The position numbers and the translations under genes were made by a program. The notes beneath the pieces were generated by a model that saw only the letters and a list, made by a program, of their open reading frames with translations, ran no database searches and was not told where the DNA came from. 64,000 bases of DNA from Brachypodius melanocephalos (Eukaryota > Chordata > Aves > Passeriformes > Pycnonotidae): NCBI GenBank assembly GCA_013398615.1, contig VZSR01000028.1, positions 1,545,940 to 1,609,939 on the forward strand. The letters run 5' to 3'. Below, piece after piece: positions 47,491 through 58,961 of the stretch; within the stretch, counting starts at the first letter, position 1, and each line of letters opens with the position of its first letter.

Positions 47491-50400
47491 CGCGTTGTAT
47501 TGAAATCCTAGCTGAGGAAAAGGAGGAGTGATGGAAAAAAATGAGCAGAAAGAATTGCTGTACAAGTTTTGTGTGTCTAAAATATAAAGCAAAAGCAGCA
47601 ATCAGAAAAGTAACTTCTTCTATAGAATATAAATGATTGTAGAACTGCTCTGGACAAAGGCTAACATTGCTAACACAAGTTGTTTATTTCTTCATTGGCA
47701 ATGGCAAACACAGGAGATTGAAGTGTTGCAGCAGATCTTTATTAATGCTTGAGGAGTGTAAGGTTATGGCTCTCTACCCATCAGTGCTGTGCAGGAAATC
47801 TTGCAGGGGGGTGAAGTAGAAAGTGAAAGGCTCTTTCAATAGCAGGAAAGCATTTGTGGGTGGAAAATTGAAGGGTTATTGCAGCTGAAAACCAAGCCAC
47901 GGTAATGAGGGTTCAAGAAAGCTTGTTAAGTCTCCAAGAAAACCAAATAAGGTTTTCTTTTTCATTTTAATTCTTCTTGGCCACACTCAGTCTTTCTGTT
48001 GTTTGTTTGTTTTTTCAAATTCCAGTGTTGATAGGGAAACTGAGGACTACTATTAGGATATCTTTAATAATAGATTTGTGTGCTTTGTTGGATCAGATTT
48101 GGCACACCATTAATATAAAGGGATTGATCTCATACATAGTTTCGAGGTAGCTTTTTGTTACCTTGCAGGTTTGTTTTTTTTTTCCATGAAATGTTCCAGA
48201 CTGGTCTTAGGTTTTGTATTGGTGATTTCTATTGTCATCTTAACAGGATATTTTGGTGTAACATTAAGTGTGTGTACTCCTCTAATGGCATGTAAGGAAA
48301 GCCAAGCAGTTATTAATGCACAAAATGCATAAGAATGGATATGAATTAATTGAAGAAAGGCAGAATTACCACACTACTGCATGACCAGGCAAAATAGGTC
48401 AATTTACTCTTTTGTTCCACTCTTTTGATGAAGAGTAATTAAAGAATGAAAGTGCTCCTCAAAAATGATTGAGTTTACAGACTTGAATCAACAGACATAT
48501 ATTGTATGTAGTCTACTAGAAAAATGAATGTTCAGCTTTACTGAGCCTTCTTTTAGAAAGGTTTGCTTCCAGCTCCCACAAGTGAATGCTCACGAGTAAA
48601 ATTAGGCAATGGGAGTGTGTGTGAGAACATATTCAGAGTTACCAGGTAACTCATACTTCAAGTTTTATACACAATCTGCTCTTTGACACCCAGAAGCAAT
48701 CCTTTGGGAATATACATGGTGCCTAAAAACCAAAAAAAAAAAGAATTAGATGCAAAAATAAAACAAAAATTTGATACAAAAGTATCTTTTAGAGTGTTCC
48801 AAAGATTGTTTTCTGTAGAAAGGCAGCTGTTGAAAAGTTCCCTTGTGTTATAAAAGTAAAAAATAAAGAGGGTAGTAACCAGCCTGATTGGATATGGGGA
48901 GGTAAATGTACTTGAGACACTCATGTCTGGAACTGGAGAGGGGCTATGATAGATCAGCACCATTTCATTTTATAAATAACAACAGATGAACTAAAATTCC
49001 TTGCACATAGCTTGGCAAATAATGAAACTGAGGAAGATGAAAGCTGGGACCTTTTACAGTCATTCTCTAGCAAACAGTGAAGTACTGTGTTTGGCTTTCT
49101 ACCTTTTGAAAGACTTTAAGCAGAAGCTGCTGTCTGAAAGAGTAAATGGAACAGAAAAATGAAAATCTCAAGTGAAGTAACTGCAATATAAAGTGCTTCA
49201 AATACAAGTAAAATCTCAACAGTTTGGTATGTAAAAATGTGCTTCCAAGTATAGAATTCATATAATGCACACTCCGGGATGGATTTTTGGGAAAGCAAAG
49301 TTATTTCTTAGGAGTTTTTTTTGTTTGCTTCTTTCTTAACTGCAGTCATGACCAATAGTAACTTCTCAGCCCAACATGCAGCTGTGTACCCATTACTGAT
49401 TTCAGTGCACTGCTGAAAAAAAGAAGGAAAGAGGGAAGTCATCTTCCAGTAAATGTGGTAACAAAGGGGAGATGTGCTTTCTCTGAAAAGTTCTAGGCCC
49501 TACTTTTCCAGTGCTCATGGCATGCTGTCCACTTTTCTTTTGTTCTCAAGTTCTCAAAGATGAACAGAACAAAACCACAGAACAGGAGTCCAGGAGGAGA
49601 GCTCAGAGACCTTGGAACACGTGATTTAGATGTGATTTCTTTCTTTTTAAACCAAGTGTCACATGTGTCTCTACAGATCTGTGAAATCACCCAGAGATTG
49701 AGTCTAGAGACCCAGAATGACAATCACAAATTCAGCAGACAACAGAATTGATCTAATACAGGTCATAAATGTGAAATGTGTACTGCTACTCACTTAGGAA
49801 ACCCTCTACTTCACCTTGAAATGTGTATAATGCACCCCTTGCCTAACAAGGTAACAAATACCAGGATTGCTTGATGGCATTGCCATCTAAAGGATCATCA
49901 AAGGTGGGCAACATTTTAAACAAAAGAAAATCCAGATATTACTATGGATTGTGAACTTTATGTGAAAATAATAAATTCATTAAATTAGGGAGCTAGTGAA
50001 ATGTAAGGGTCTTCCTGGCTTTGATGGGGCTGATGTTTATACAAGAGGCAAATCTGTTAAGTAAAGAATTGTCTGTAATTACACAGGTTCACAATGGAAA
50101 CTCATTCAACACTGATGTTTATCTTTTCACTTTTATATCTATTTAGGTCCAGAAACCTTTGAGTGTTTAATCTGCTTTCTAGTCATAGCTATTTACAAAA
50201 TAATAATTGATATAAATTAATATCCCCAGTGCATAATATGAGGTAATAAGGATGGGTGATGAAAAAGTGTTCAGTGCTGCTGCCGTTGTTCATCAGTTTA
50301 TTGGTGTCACTCTCCAGAGCAGACCCTGCAGCAAAAGGAACTTGGCACATCCAGCTGTAGGTGCCTTGCCAGTGGGGCAGCTGGAGTTTGGTTTATTGAC

Positions 50401-53400
50401 ACTTGGTGCGTGTCAGGACTGTTGGCTGGGCAGCTGGACAGGAGCAGAGGGTAGGAACCACTGCCACCTGCTTGTTGAGGCTGTCATGCTGTGAGTCCTG
50501 TGGACTGACACGAGTCTTAACTGCCAAATTCCACACAGCATGAACCCAAAAGTGGTGTTGCCTGAAGCTGGTGTATTTCAGGAACTCAGTTTCTTTCCAG
50601 ATGAATTAGTTTTCACTTGAACCTACTTTAAAAAATAAAATAAAAATTAGTGGCATATGTTATTGAGTTACTGTTGTAAAAATTAAAAAAAAAATAGAAA
50701 AAAGCACATGTAGTGGTAATGATAATTTTTTTGGTTTTGCAGATATGAGCAGAACTTGCCTCATCTGTACAGATGTCCTTGTGCAGAATGTATGGGGGCA
50801 GGGTGACTGGTTCCCTGTTCTAGCATCCATCATTTCCACAGAGATCAAATGCTTCTCAAAATTTACAGCTTCATTCAGAGTAATAGGCTACAGATTAGTT
50901 CCATGTCAGCTGTAAGTCTTAATGTTCTTCCCTGCTGCTATGTTGAGATTATGACAGCACTTTCTGGATCACTGGCAGAGTTCATATCCTGTGTCTTATG
51001 GTAGATATTTCTTTGCCTTGCCTACTTTTATTTTGAATTGGTGGTTATAAAAAGGGCACAGCCCCTGTTTTCTTCTGCTGATCCTGGCACCTGACACATC
51101 CTCTCAGTTGCATAGTTTGGGTTATTCTTCAGCCATGGTCATCCATATGTTAGCAAAGCAAAGACCCCCCCTTAAAACTGTGACCTCAAGAATTTATGCA
51201 GAGCCAACCAAAGTGTGACTTTGTACTGACCAGAGCTGCACTGCATGCAAAACTTGGACTTGTGCTTAGAGCATAGTGTTAAAAATAAGGAAAACAAAAT
51301 CAAAAGTGGTGGAAATAAATGTTGTGTTTTCCCTTCACACTGAACTGGAACACTTTTTTTTGGAACTTAACAGCAGATTGAAAATTAAGAAATCAATGGC
51401 TTCTAAATAGGTCATTGGAAGGGTATTCACCCTTTCTTTTAACAACCTTCTGTACACACACATTTTCCCTTCCATTACCACGGCTCTCTAGAGAAGAATT
51501 TCTGTATAATATTTTGTCAGAATACATTTTCAATAGTGCTTTTTCTTTTAACTATATTAAAAAGGTAATTTTTGTAATGTTAATGTGAAATTGTTTTTTA
51601 ATGTTGCATTACAAAGTGTAAATCAGTGTGCTCTATGAAAAGGAAAGGAAAGAAGGTGTCTTATTATCTATCCCCAACACCCTTACTTTCCATAAATCTT
51701 TATGCACAGCAGTGATTTGGGCTGTGCATAAATGTACTGTAAAAACTACAGCCATGGGAATAGTATGCAAACACATGAAAGTGTGGCTTGTTTTAACCTG
51801 AAGCAACACGAAATTGAATCATATGAATATATAGTAATTTTGTTGTGTATCAATTTTGGCAAAGAACTGTGTAGATTTATATTTGAGGATGTTGGCATAA
51901 TAACCCATGACCACTATCCCAAGGTGCTGCTTAATTCCCTCTTCTTTTTCCCCATCAAAGGCAAAGCCCCATAAATTTTAACTGATTAAGCTCTGTAGCC
52001 TGAAGAAATGGATATGTCCTTTACTTGATTTGAAATGTGAATGAAATATTGTTTGCTGAAACATCATTAGACATACTTGGAGTCCCTTAACCTTGGGGCA
52101 TATTTATTAAAGTATCAGGCAACTTACTTAGCTAGGAATAATTAGCAAGTAAATGTGCAAGGTATAAGGTATGGGGTATTCTGCAAGGAAGCCAGTGTTT
52201 AACTAAATGCTAATTTCTTTGTTGGTGAAGGGATGCATTCAATTACAGTTCATAGCTCTAAAATGCCTCCAAACAAAGGGAAACCCGTGTCCCATATCCA
52301 GAAGGATGTGGAAAATGAAATCAGGATGCTATTAGCTGCCTCATGGTTTGCTCTGAAGCAGATTATTGTTACTCTGAGTGTAATTTCTGTAAACTGAAAT
52401 AAATATCCCAAAACATGGGCAAATGAGGACCAGACAGAGCTAATGAAGATCGCTCTTTCAAGCAACATTTGGATTCAGATACAATTAAAAGAATACATTT
52501 GGGAGGTTCCTGGTGAGAGTTATGGTATTAGTGGCGCCAAAAGCAGTTTGGTATTAAAGCCATTGTTTTGTTAACCATGTTGTATGTATGGAATACATTT
52601 ATTCATTTGCTTTGACTTAAAACCAATTTCAGAACTGCATTTAGGAGCTAGTTAGGTTTGTTAGAGCATTAATGAGGAAATGGAGAAGACAAATCAGAAA
52701 TCTGAGAGTCTTTTTAATGTTACTGTCTTACAACAGTAATGTAAAAATCATCTTTGGAAGAGAAAGACTTTTCTAAAACCAAAATGTTATGGGTTAAGGA
52801 AAACCTATATCGCTTATGGCTGTGGTTATCTTTGATATCGAGGGCCAAAAGAGATTTTAACATTATTCTAACTTACATCATCAGTGGCTTTCTAGTACTG
52901 TCAGATTGGATGTGGATTTTCTGAGGCTCTCTGCAGAATCAATTTTTTACAAATGAACACAATGCCATTTTCATAGTTTAAATGACTTTCAAATTTCTGT
53001 TTGTAAGATCTCTAAGTGAGGACTGAAACAAAATCGTTTCTTAAGTGATAGGGACACTGTTAACTGAATTGAAATGAGACTGAAATTAGGTTTTTTCTGT
53101 ATTAGAAGAGAGGCTTTTAGCAAGGCTAATTTTGTTACTCAGTTTTATACCAAATCAGTGCAGTTGAGGGGACAGTGAGTTGTGGCACAAAGGCAGAAGT
53201 GGGCAAAAGAAGATATCAACTGTTTGGACACCTGGTTTTGTAGAAGTCCTCTAGGACTCAAGGAAATTTGTTGTGGAGCAGATTGGGAGCATTGTAGGAG
53301 TTGTGATGGTGACACAGCTGAGAACATGGTAACACGTGTTCAAGGTATTTTTTTAGGCTGCTTTAGTGGTTAGTTTGAGTGGATCTGTTAATGCAGTTAG

Positions 53401-55002
53401 ATTATTAAAGTGTTAGGGGGAGAAAATAGCAATTAAGTTAATGTATAGCTACTGTAAGAAAGAAAGATGATAATGAAGTAACTTTTAAGAACACTGCTAT
53501 AAACACATTGTCTAAACTTTGTCTTAAATCTGTTCCCTATCAATGTTTTCAATCAGTGGCTGACAGATTACATTAGGAACTTGTAGCTTAACCCTAGCAA
53601 TTTGGAAGAAGTGTTAATGACATGCAGAAGACGTGCAGTGGGGGAGTTTTAGCCTAGTATGGTTTCTCTGGAACAGAGGTGAGAGAGGATTAGAAAAGAC
53701 AACAAAAGTGTAAAAGAAACCGTGATGGCCTCAATTAACAGTGTAACCTTCAAGAAGGAGTGGTTATGGCACTGCAAGAAAGTGAGGAAATTTGTATTGT
53801 GCTGGCTGGGAAATTGTAAAACAATGGTTTTTTCTTCCAGAAGAAAAACTTCCATTTAAAGGTAAATGTGCCCAGTGGACAGCCTCAACTGTACTGCTGC
53901 TTCTTCTACAAGCAGTAGTAGTAGCAAATGCAAGCTTAAGCATTTTCATTCTCATGTGCTGACACACAAGATGTATCCCTTGGGGATCTTCTCTGAACAC
54001 AATTGAATTGAAGTATTAAATCACTTCTAACAAAATTGTTCTGAAAAATCTAATTAAAGAAAGCCTTGTACAGGAGAGAAAAAGAATCCAGAATCATAGT
54101 TTGGGTGTGATTTATTCCTGTCTTTGAATGTGCTGAACAAGGCATCTCAAATGTTGTGTTGATGCCATTTTGGAAAAGGTTTACCTTTCTTTATTATTTC
54201 CTGCTTCATAAGTATAATTTTTCCTTGGCCCTTGTGCAAGCTTTTTGGTAGTCTCTGTGCTTTTCAACCCTAAACTGAGCAGAAATCTATTAAGGACTCC
54301 TAAACCTTCAAGAGTGAGTAGCTGGTGGTGTTTATGTGCACCTCTTGTGGAAGAAAGGTGAGGAGAGGGAACTACTGAACAAAAATATTTTAACCCAGTG
54401 CAGGTTTACCCTTCCTGATACACACATTTTGTTGCTACTGTAGATTTTAGCCTGTTGTCTTTGTATGTAGCACTTCAGGGCAAACCTAGAACAGGGAACA
54501 GCATTTTCTAAGTGCTGGTTGTGAGACAACAACTGACACCATTTCTCCGAGTGATTTATGCTGCTCCTAGATGGGGAAACGCTTCACCCAGAAAATAAAA
54601 CCGGCCGGGAGAATGATGTCCTTGGCACTATCACTGACTAAAGCTGATTGATGATGCACTGTCTTCATTATGATGGAAGGGCTGAGTAAGGATACAGTTC
54701 ACCAGGAAAAAACAGTGACCTGTTTGAGGCTTTGCCTTCTTATCATGTGTTTATACCATAGGAACTGATGGATTCAGAGAATTGTGTGGAAGCATCATCT
54801 ATATATGTAGCTTAGAAACACGCCCCTTGTGAATTGATTGGTGTACAATAAGAAATGTATATTTGGCTTCCTATTAACTAACAAAGGTATTTGTTAGGAA
54901 ATTTGTTTTCTAGGATATTCTTTTGTATTTCAGTGTCTTACATTGTTATTCTTCCTCATTAATTGTCATTTTAATCCTTGTTTGCTTCTTTTCTGAGCGC
55001 AG

Positions 55003-55023
55003 ACCTGCGGCTGGTCCTCAAAG
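55003..55023 (+). CDS. PARD3B: Candidate 21-nt cassette microexon of PARD3B
   Basis: A pyrimidine-rich tract (tttgcttcttttctgagcgcag) ends in AG at 55001-55002, and AAAG|GTACGT forms a good donor at 55024. The 21 bases between fit phase 1 on both sides. Joined to the exon ending at 47240 and the exon starting at 58917 they turn MDL-VADES into MDL-DLRLVLK-VADES with no stop. A TGC sits at 54983-54985, 18 to 20 nt before the exon; UGC close to the acceptor is the known signature of SRRM4-dependent neural microexons. The segment is GC-rich against AT-rich flanks. I do not recall this insert in a described PARD3B isoform. The alternative is a chance pair of splice sites. Confidence 0.5.
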
Positions 55024-56600
55024 GTACGTGTCAGTTTGTCCAGCAGAAACACCTGTGACTTTCACATGCTTAGAAGATTTTTTTTAGTAGCTCTTAGTCA
55101 ACGTACAAAACTGATCCTTCACAAAAGAGACACTGAAGTTGAACAGCAGCACCCTATGTGTTGTTTATGGTAGTACCTCTTTGGTTTGGGGAAAAATAAT
55201 GCAATGGTTCCGCAGTTGAACTGGGCAGAAGGAGGGAAATTGGTTATGACAATTGGCAGCAGCATTGATTTGTGCTTCTCTAAACCACACTTTGGAACTA
55301 GATTGTTGGCCTGTGTGTAAGCCTGGACTGGATTTGACACAGACTTTGAGAAGCACAGGAGGTTGTTGTGTACCAAACCATTGGAAGTCATGCAATTCCA
55401 GTGAAATGGCCACCGTGGCTACCTTGAGCAGGGCACAGAAATGGCAGTCAGAGCATTGTGTGGAAGGACACCAAGGCACGTTGGGTGCTTTTACTGTTGC
55501 TAAACAATTCTCTTTATTTTCTTGAAGCAAAACAGCACTCCAGAGGATGACCATAGGAAATACCAAAACACTCTGATCGTTCATGGCATAAAGAGATGAG
55601 GTTTCTTACCCTCTGTAGTGGTTGTTGGCATAGTTTGGGAAAAAAAAATCAGTTGTTTGCTATCTGGGCAGATTTGTTTGGTTTAATAATATTCTATCTT
55701 TCATAATCTGTGGTCTTGCTAGGCCCCCAAATGTCCATGTTTTTATTAACTAGCTGTAGAACTTCTTTCATCTTTCATTTCAGCAATTACTTTGAGTACT
55801 GACAGTGAATGCATAACTGGTTTCTGTGGTGAAAATGCGATTCCTAAATAATAGATGTTACTTTAAAAGAGCTGGTGTAATTTCTATGGACAAACATTAA
55901 TAACTTCATGAACTAAGAAATCCCTGCAGTTCCAGGGACATTTTCAAATGTGAAGTATTAGATTGACAAGTTAAGGAGAAGTATCTTCTTGTTTGTGAAT
56001 CTCTTTATTCTCTTGTATGAATCCCTCCTAGATTTTTGTTTGAGTTTTTTCCTTTGGAGTCCCCAAATTAGGTGATTTCAATTGTTTTGAGATGTTATGC
56101 ATTTTAGCTAGCTATAATTCTAGCTCAAGAATATACAGTAGTTCTGGCGTCTTCAAAAAATTAGTTATTTGTGCATTCCTAAATGTGGTCTTCTTGAGCT
56201 GAAGTATTTCAATTATCTGCAAAGTAAATTACTTTTTGATGTTGAAGTATAAAAATAATTAGCGTTCTTTTTACTTGAGTTATAAGAGTAAATGGTATTT
56301 TTTTCCTTGTTTAAAATCTTTCAGGTGATTTTCTACAAAGACAGACCAAAACTATTAGAATCTTAGGAAAGAAATTTCCTCTTAGTTCTTGCCTTTTTTC
56401 AAAGGCTAAGAACTAGAGAAAGACTATTTTTGTCATAACTGAATATTTGTGTCAATTTTGAACAACCTGCCGGTTGTTTTCAGATGGTATTTTGTGGAAC
56501 AGGATGTCCCATGTACTTCCTAAATGAAATATTTAGCTACAAATATTTTAATTACAAACCTTGGCATACAAAGTATTTATCTTCTGTTAGCCTTTTTCTG

Positions 56601-56698
56601 GTGTGGTTTTAGTTTTTGGTTTTTGGGGTTTTTGTTGTTGTTGTTTATTTGGGGTGGTTTTTTTTGGTTTTTTGCCTTTTTTTTTTGTTTTTTCCCCT
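56601..56698 (+). repeat. T/G-rich low-complexity tract with GTT repeats
   Basis: It contains gtttttggggtttttg, a (TTG)n stretch around 56630-56644, ggggtggttttttttgg and long T runs. It is the longest of the four T/G tracts. The hydrophobic frames 56524-56787 and 56616-56885 result from it and are not coding. Confidence 0.8.
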
Positions 56699-57413
56699 GT
56701 TGTCTTCTCTTTGTTTCCAGGGGAAACAAAGGAAGGAATGGGATTCTTATCCAAGGGACTTTTCTAGGCTACTTCTGTTCAGTTTAATGAAAGATGCCCA
56801 GCCTAGAAGGCCCTGCCTGAGCGTAATAACCCATGAAATGAAAACTACCCTGTGGAGGTGCACGTGTATTTTGCTCAAACTTTGATATAGAACTTTAATA
56901 TTTGCATTTCCCGGGTTTTGTGCATGTGCGTGCTTAAACTCATAATGCTAACCTTGTATTTTGGTAAGATTATTTTTCATTTTTTAATCATTTTATTCTT
57001 CCTTTTTTTCCCTCCAGTATTAAAATCTAATTTTTGTGTGTGAAGCTGGTGCGTAAAGTATGATTAAGTGAAACGGATTTATCCCTTTTAATAATGTAAA
57101 ACTTAGTTTCAGGCAAACCAAGTCATCAGCATGGCTTTAAAAAAATACTGTGAACCTTGGGTTTTGTCTTTTTTGTTGAAGTTCCTATGCACTATAGCAT
57201 TACCTGCTTTAAGTGATTATCATACATTATGCTGGTTACCTCTAGTGACTGCTATAATTAAGGTTGTGAATCCGTTTCCATTATAATCCCTTGTTTTCAC
57301 ACCATCATAACTTGTCAAAACACTAACCTTTAGGACCAAAGTTTTCCACAGTTGTTTTGCTTAGAGAGAAATCTGGAGGGAGGGCGCAGGAAAAGGAGTT
57401 TGAACTAGCCTTA

Positions 57414-57455
57414 TAGTAAATCCTTCTCCAATCATTTGTAGTAAATCCTTGTCCA
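57414..57455. repeat. Short direct repeat, 17 bp at 25-bp spacing
   Basis: tagtaaatccttctcca at 57414-57430 recurs as tagtaaatccttgtcca at 57439-57455, with one mismatch. It is a small local duplication inside the intron with no known role. Confidence 0.85.
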
Positions 57456-58916
57456 GGATCAAACTGCATAGCAAGGAGTTTGATAGTTATCATTTCCAGG
57501 GACTAAAAAAAAAATTGAAAGATCGAGGACTGCAGAAATTCCTTGAGTTTTGGCTGCAATTCTAATTTTGACCAGTCTCATTGCCATTTTGTTTAGCAGA
57601 ATCTCTACATAATTAGTGGCTCAAATAGAATTATTCTTCCTTTATTAGCACCTATGTCCCATAAAAACCCTACACTACGTCAATTTGCTGATAATCAGGT
57701 GACAATTAGATCACAGAAGTGGAGAAGAGTTACAGTGGTCATTTGTGGATTCATGACTCCAGTTGTGAATCCCAGTCTTGAATTTGGTGTTGATTTTTGA
57801 GGGTAAAAGCTTCCCTAAATGTCAAGTGGGGAGGCAATATAAGAAAATATTTACTGTGAATATTTTCCCAGTAGTAACTCCTCAGTGTCAGTAATTACTG
57901 TACTGCTCTCTCCTAGGTGGAGAATAGCAGGTTCTGGTGTCATGGCAGATAACCCTCTACATAAACTTTTTATAGTGATTGCTATACTGAGCTTGTTTAA
58001 GTTTGCATTTATGGAATTCTTGGTATGACTTGACAATTTGTTTTATCATATAAAGAGATTATGTTTTAAGGCGAGTTGTAGGGGAGTGCTTGGGCAGGCA
58101 GAGTTGAGGGATCAGCTTTCAACCCTAACATTCATTTCCTGTTCTTGTTTTATCATTCCTACCATTACATTTACCACTGTTTCTTTGCACGGAATTCATT
58201 TTAAGAAATAGCAATTGGTTCTTCCCCTCAGCCCTCCAGGAGAGTATTTTAATTAGTTTCTTGAGATATATGATGATAAACTGAAGTTACTGAACAGAAC
58301 TTCCAATTCCTGTTACATTCAGAATTTGCTCCTCCACTACTGTCTGCAAACTGTTGCTACTGCAGGCATCTTTCTTTAGAAGATGTGAAATACTACAAAG
58401 TTACAGTTTATAGACAAAATAAAATATAGCATACAAAAAATGCATCAGCCTTTAAAAAGATCAGGCTTTGGGAGACCTTATTATCTGCAGAGGTCTCGTG
58501 AGTCGGTGAGATGTCTTGCAGATGGGAAGGTTTTCACATCTGGATTCTTTTTACAATTGAGGTCTTTGATCTGAAAATGTTACAACTCTCCTATGCCCTG
58601 TGATTTGTCTGGCAAGATGAGTTATTTACAAGTGCGATTGCTCTTCTGACAACTCAGTTTTGAGTGCAAGTTCTGAGGTCCTGATCTGTAACCCACAAGG
58701 ACTGCTGCTAGTCCTTTTATTGGTTTCAGAGGGCTTTGATTCAGATATTTGGACTTTGAAGCACCCCATGTGGATTAGGTAAAGAAAGGCTGGTTTTTTT
58801 AGATTATTATAATTTAAAGATTCAGGATGCTGTGTCTGAAATAATTTGACAGTGTTTCAAAGGCTTGTGAATTTAAATAAGTTTCTGATCTTTGTGTTTT
58901 TCTTTTATTTCTCCAG

Positions 58917-58961
58917 TGGCAGATGAAAGCAAAGTTGGTTTGTTGGCCGGACACAAATCGG
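58917..58961 (+). CDS. PARD3B: PARD3B exon, 45 nt, last exon in the window
   Basis: A 45-nt exon between a strong acceptor (cttttatttctccag) and the donor GG|GTAAGC, phase 1 at both ends. It encodes VADESKVGLLAGHKSG up to the split last codon, matching the V.DESKV.SLAGQKS stretch that follows KSMDL in PARD3B. Because it is short and symmetric it could itself be a cassette exon. The next exon, expected to continue toward the conserved GPTLGLKKSSSLESLQ region, was not found before position 64000. Confidence 0.92.

Larger units (their letters stand above)
47241..58916 (+). other. PARD3B: Longest internal intron, 11.7 kb
   Basis: AT-rich intron that contains the candidate microexon 55003-55023, which would split it into 7.8 and 3.9 kb. 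Also present are T/G-rich tracts at 47431-47490 and 56601-56698 and a 17-bp direct repeat (57414-57430 and 57439-57455, one mismatch). No clear LINE or SINE was found. It ends in the acceptor cttttatttctccag. Confidence 0.9.

Noticed and set aside
54088..54112. CR1-like words (ccagaatcatagtttgggtg)
   Set aside because: Too short, and not followed by further CR1 sequence.
55165..55584. 139-codon minus-strand frame after the candidate microexon
   Set aside because: No recognisable domain or conserved motif, and opposite to the gene. Length alone is not enough in a 64-kb window.
56524..56885. Hydrophobic plus-strand frames resembling membrane segments
   Set aside because: They are a translation artefact of the T/G-rich tract, giving runs of Phe, Leu, Val and Trp.
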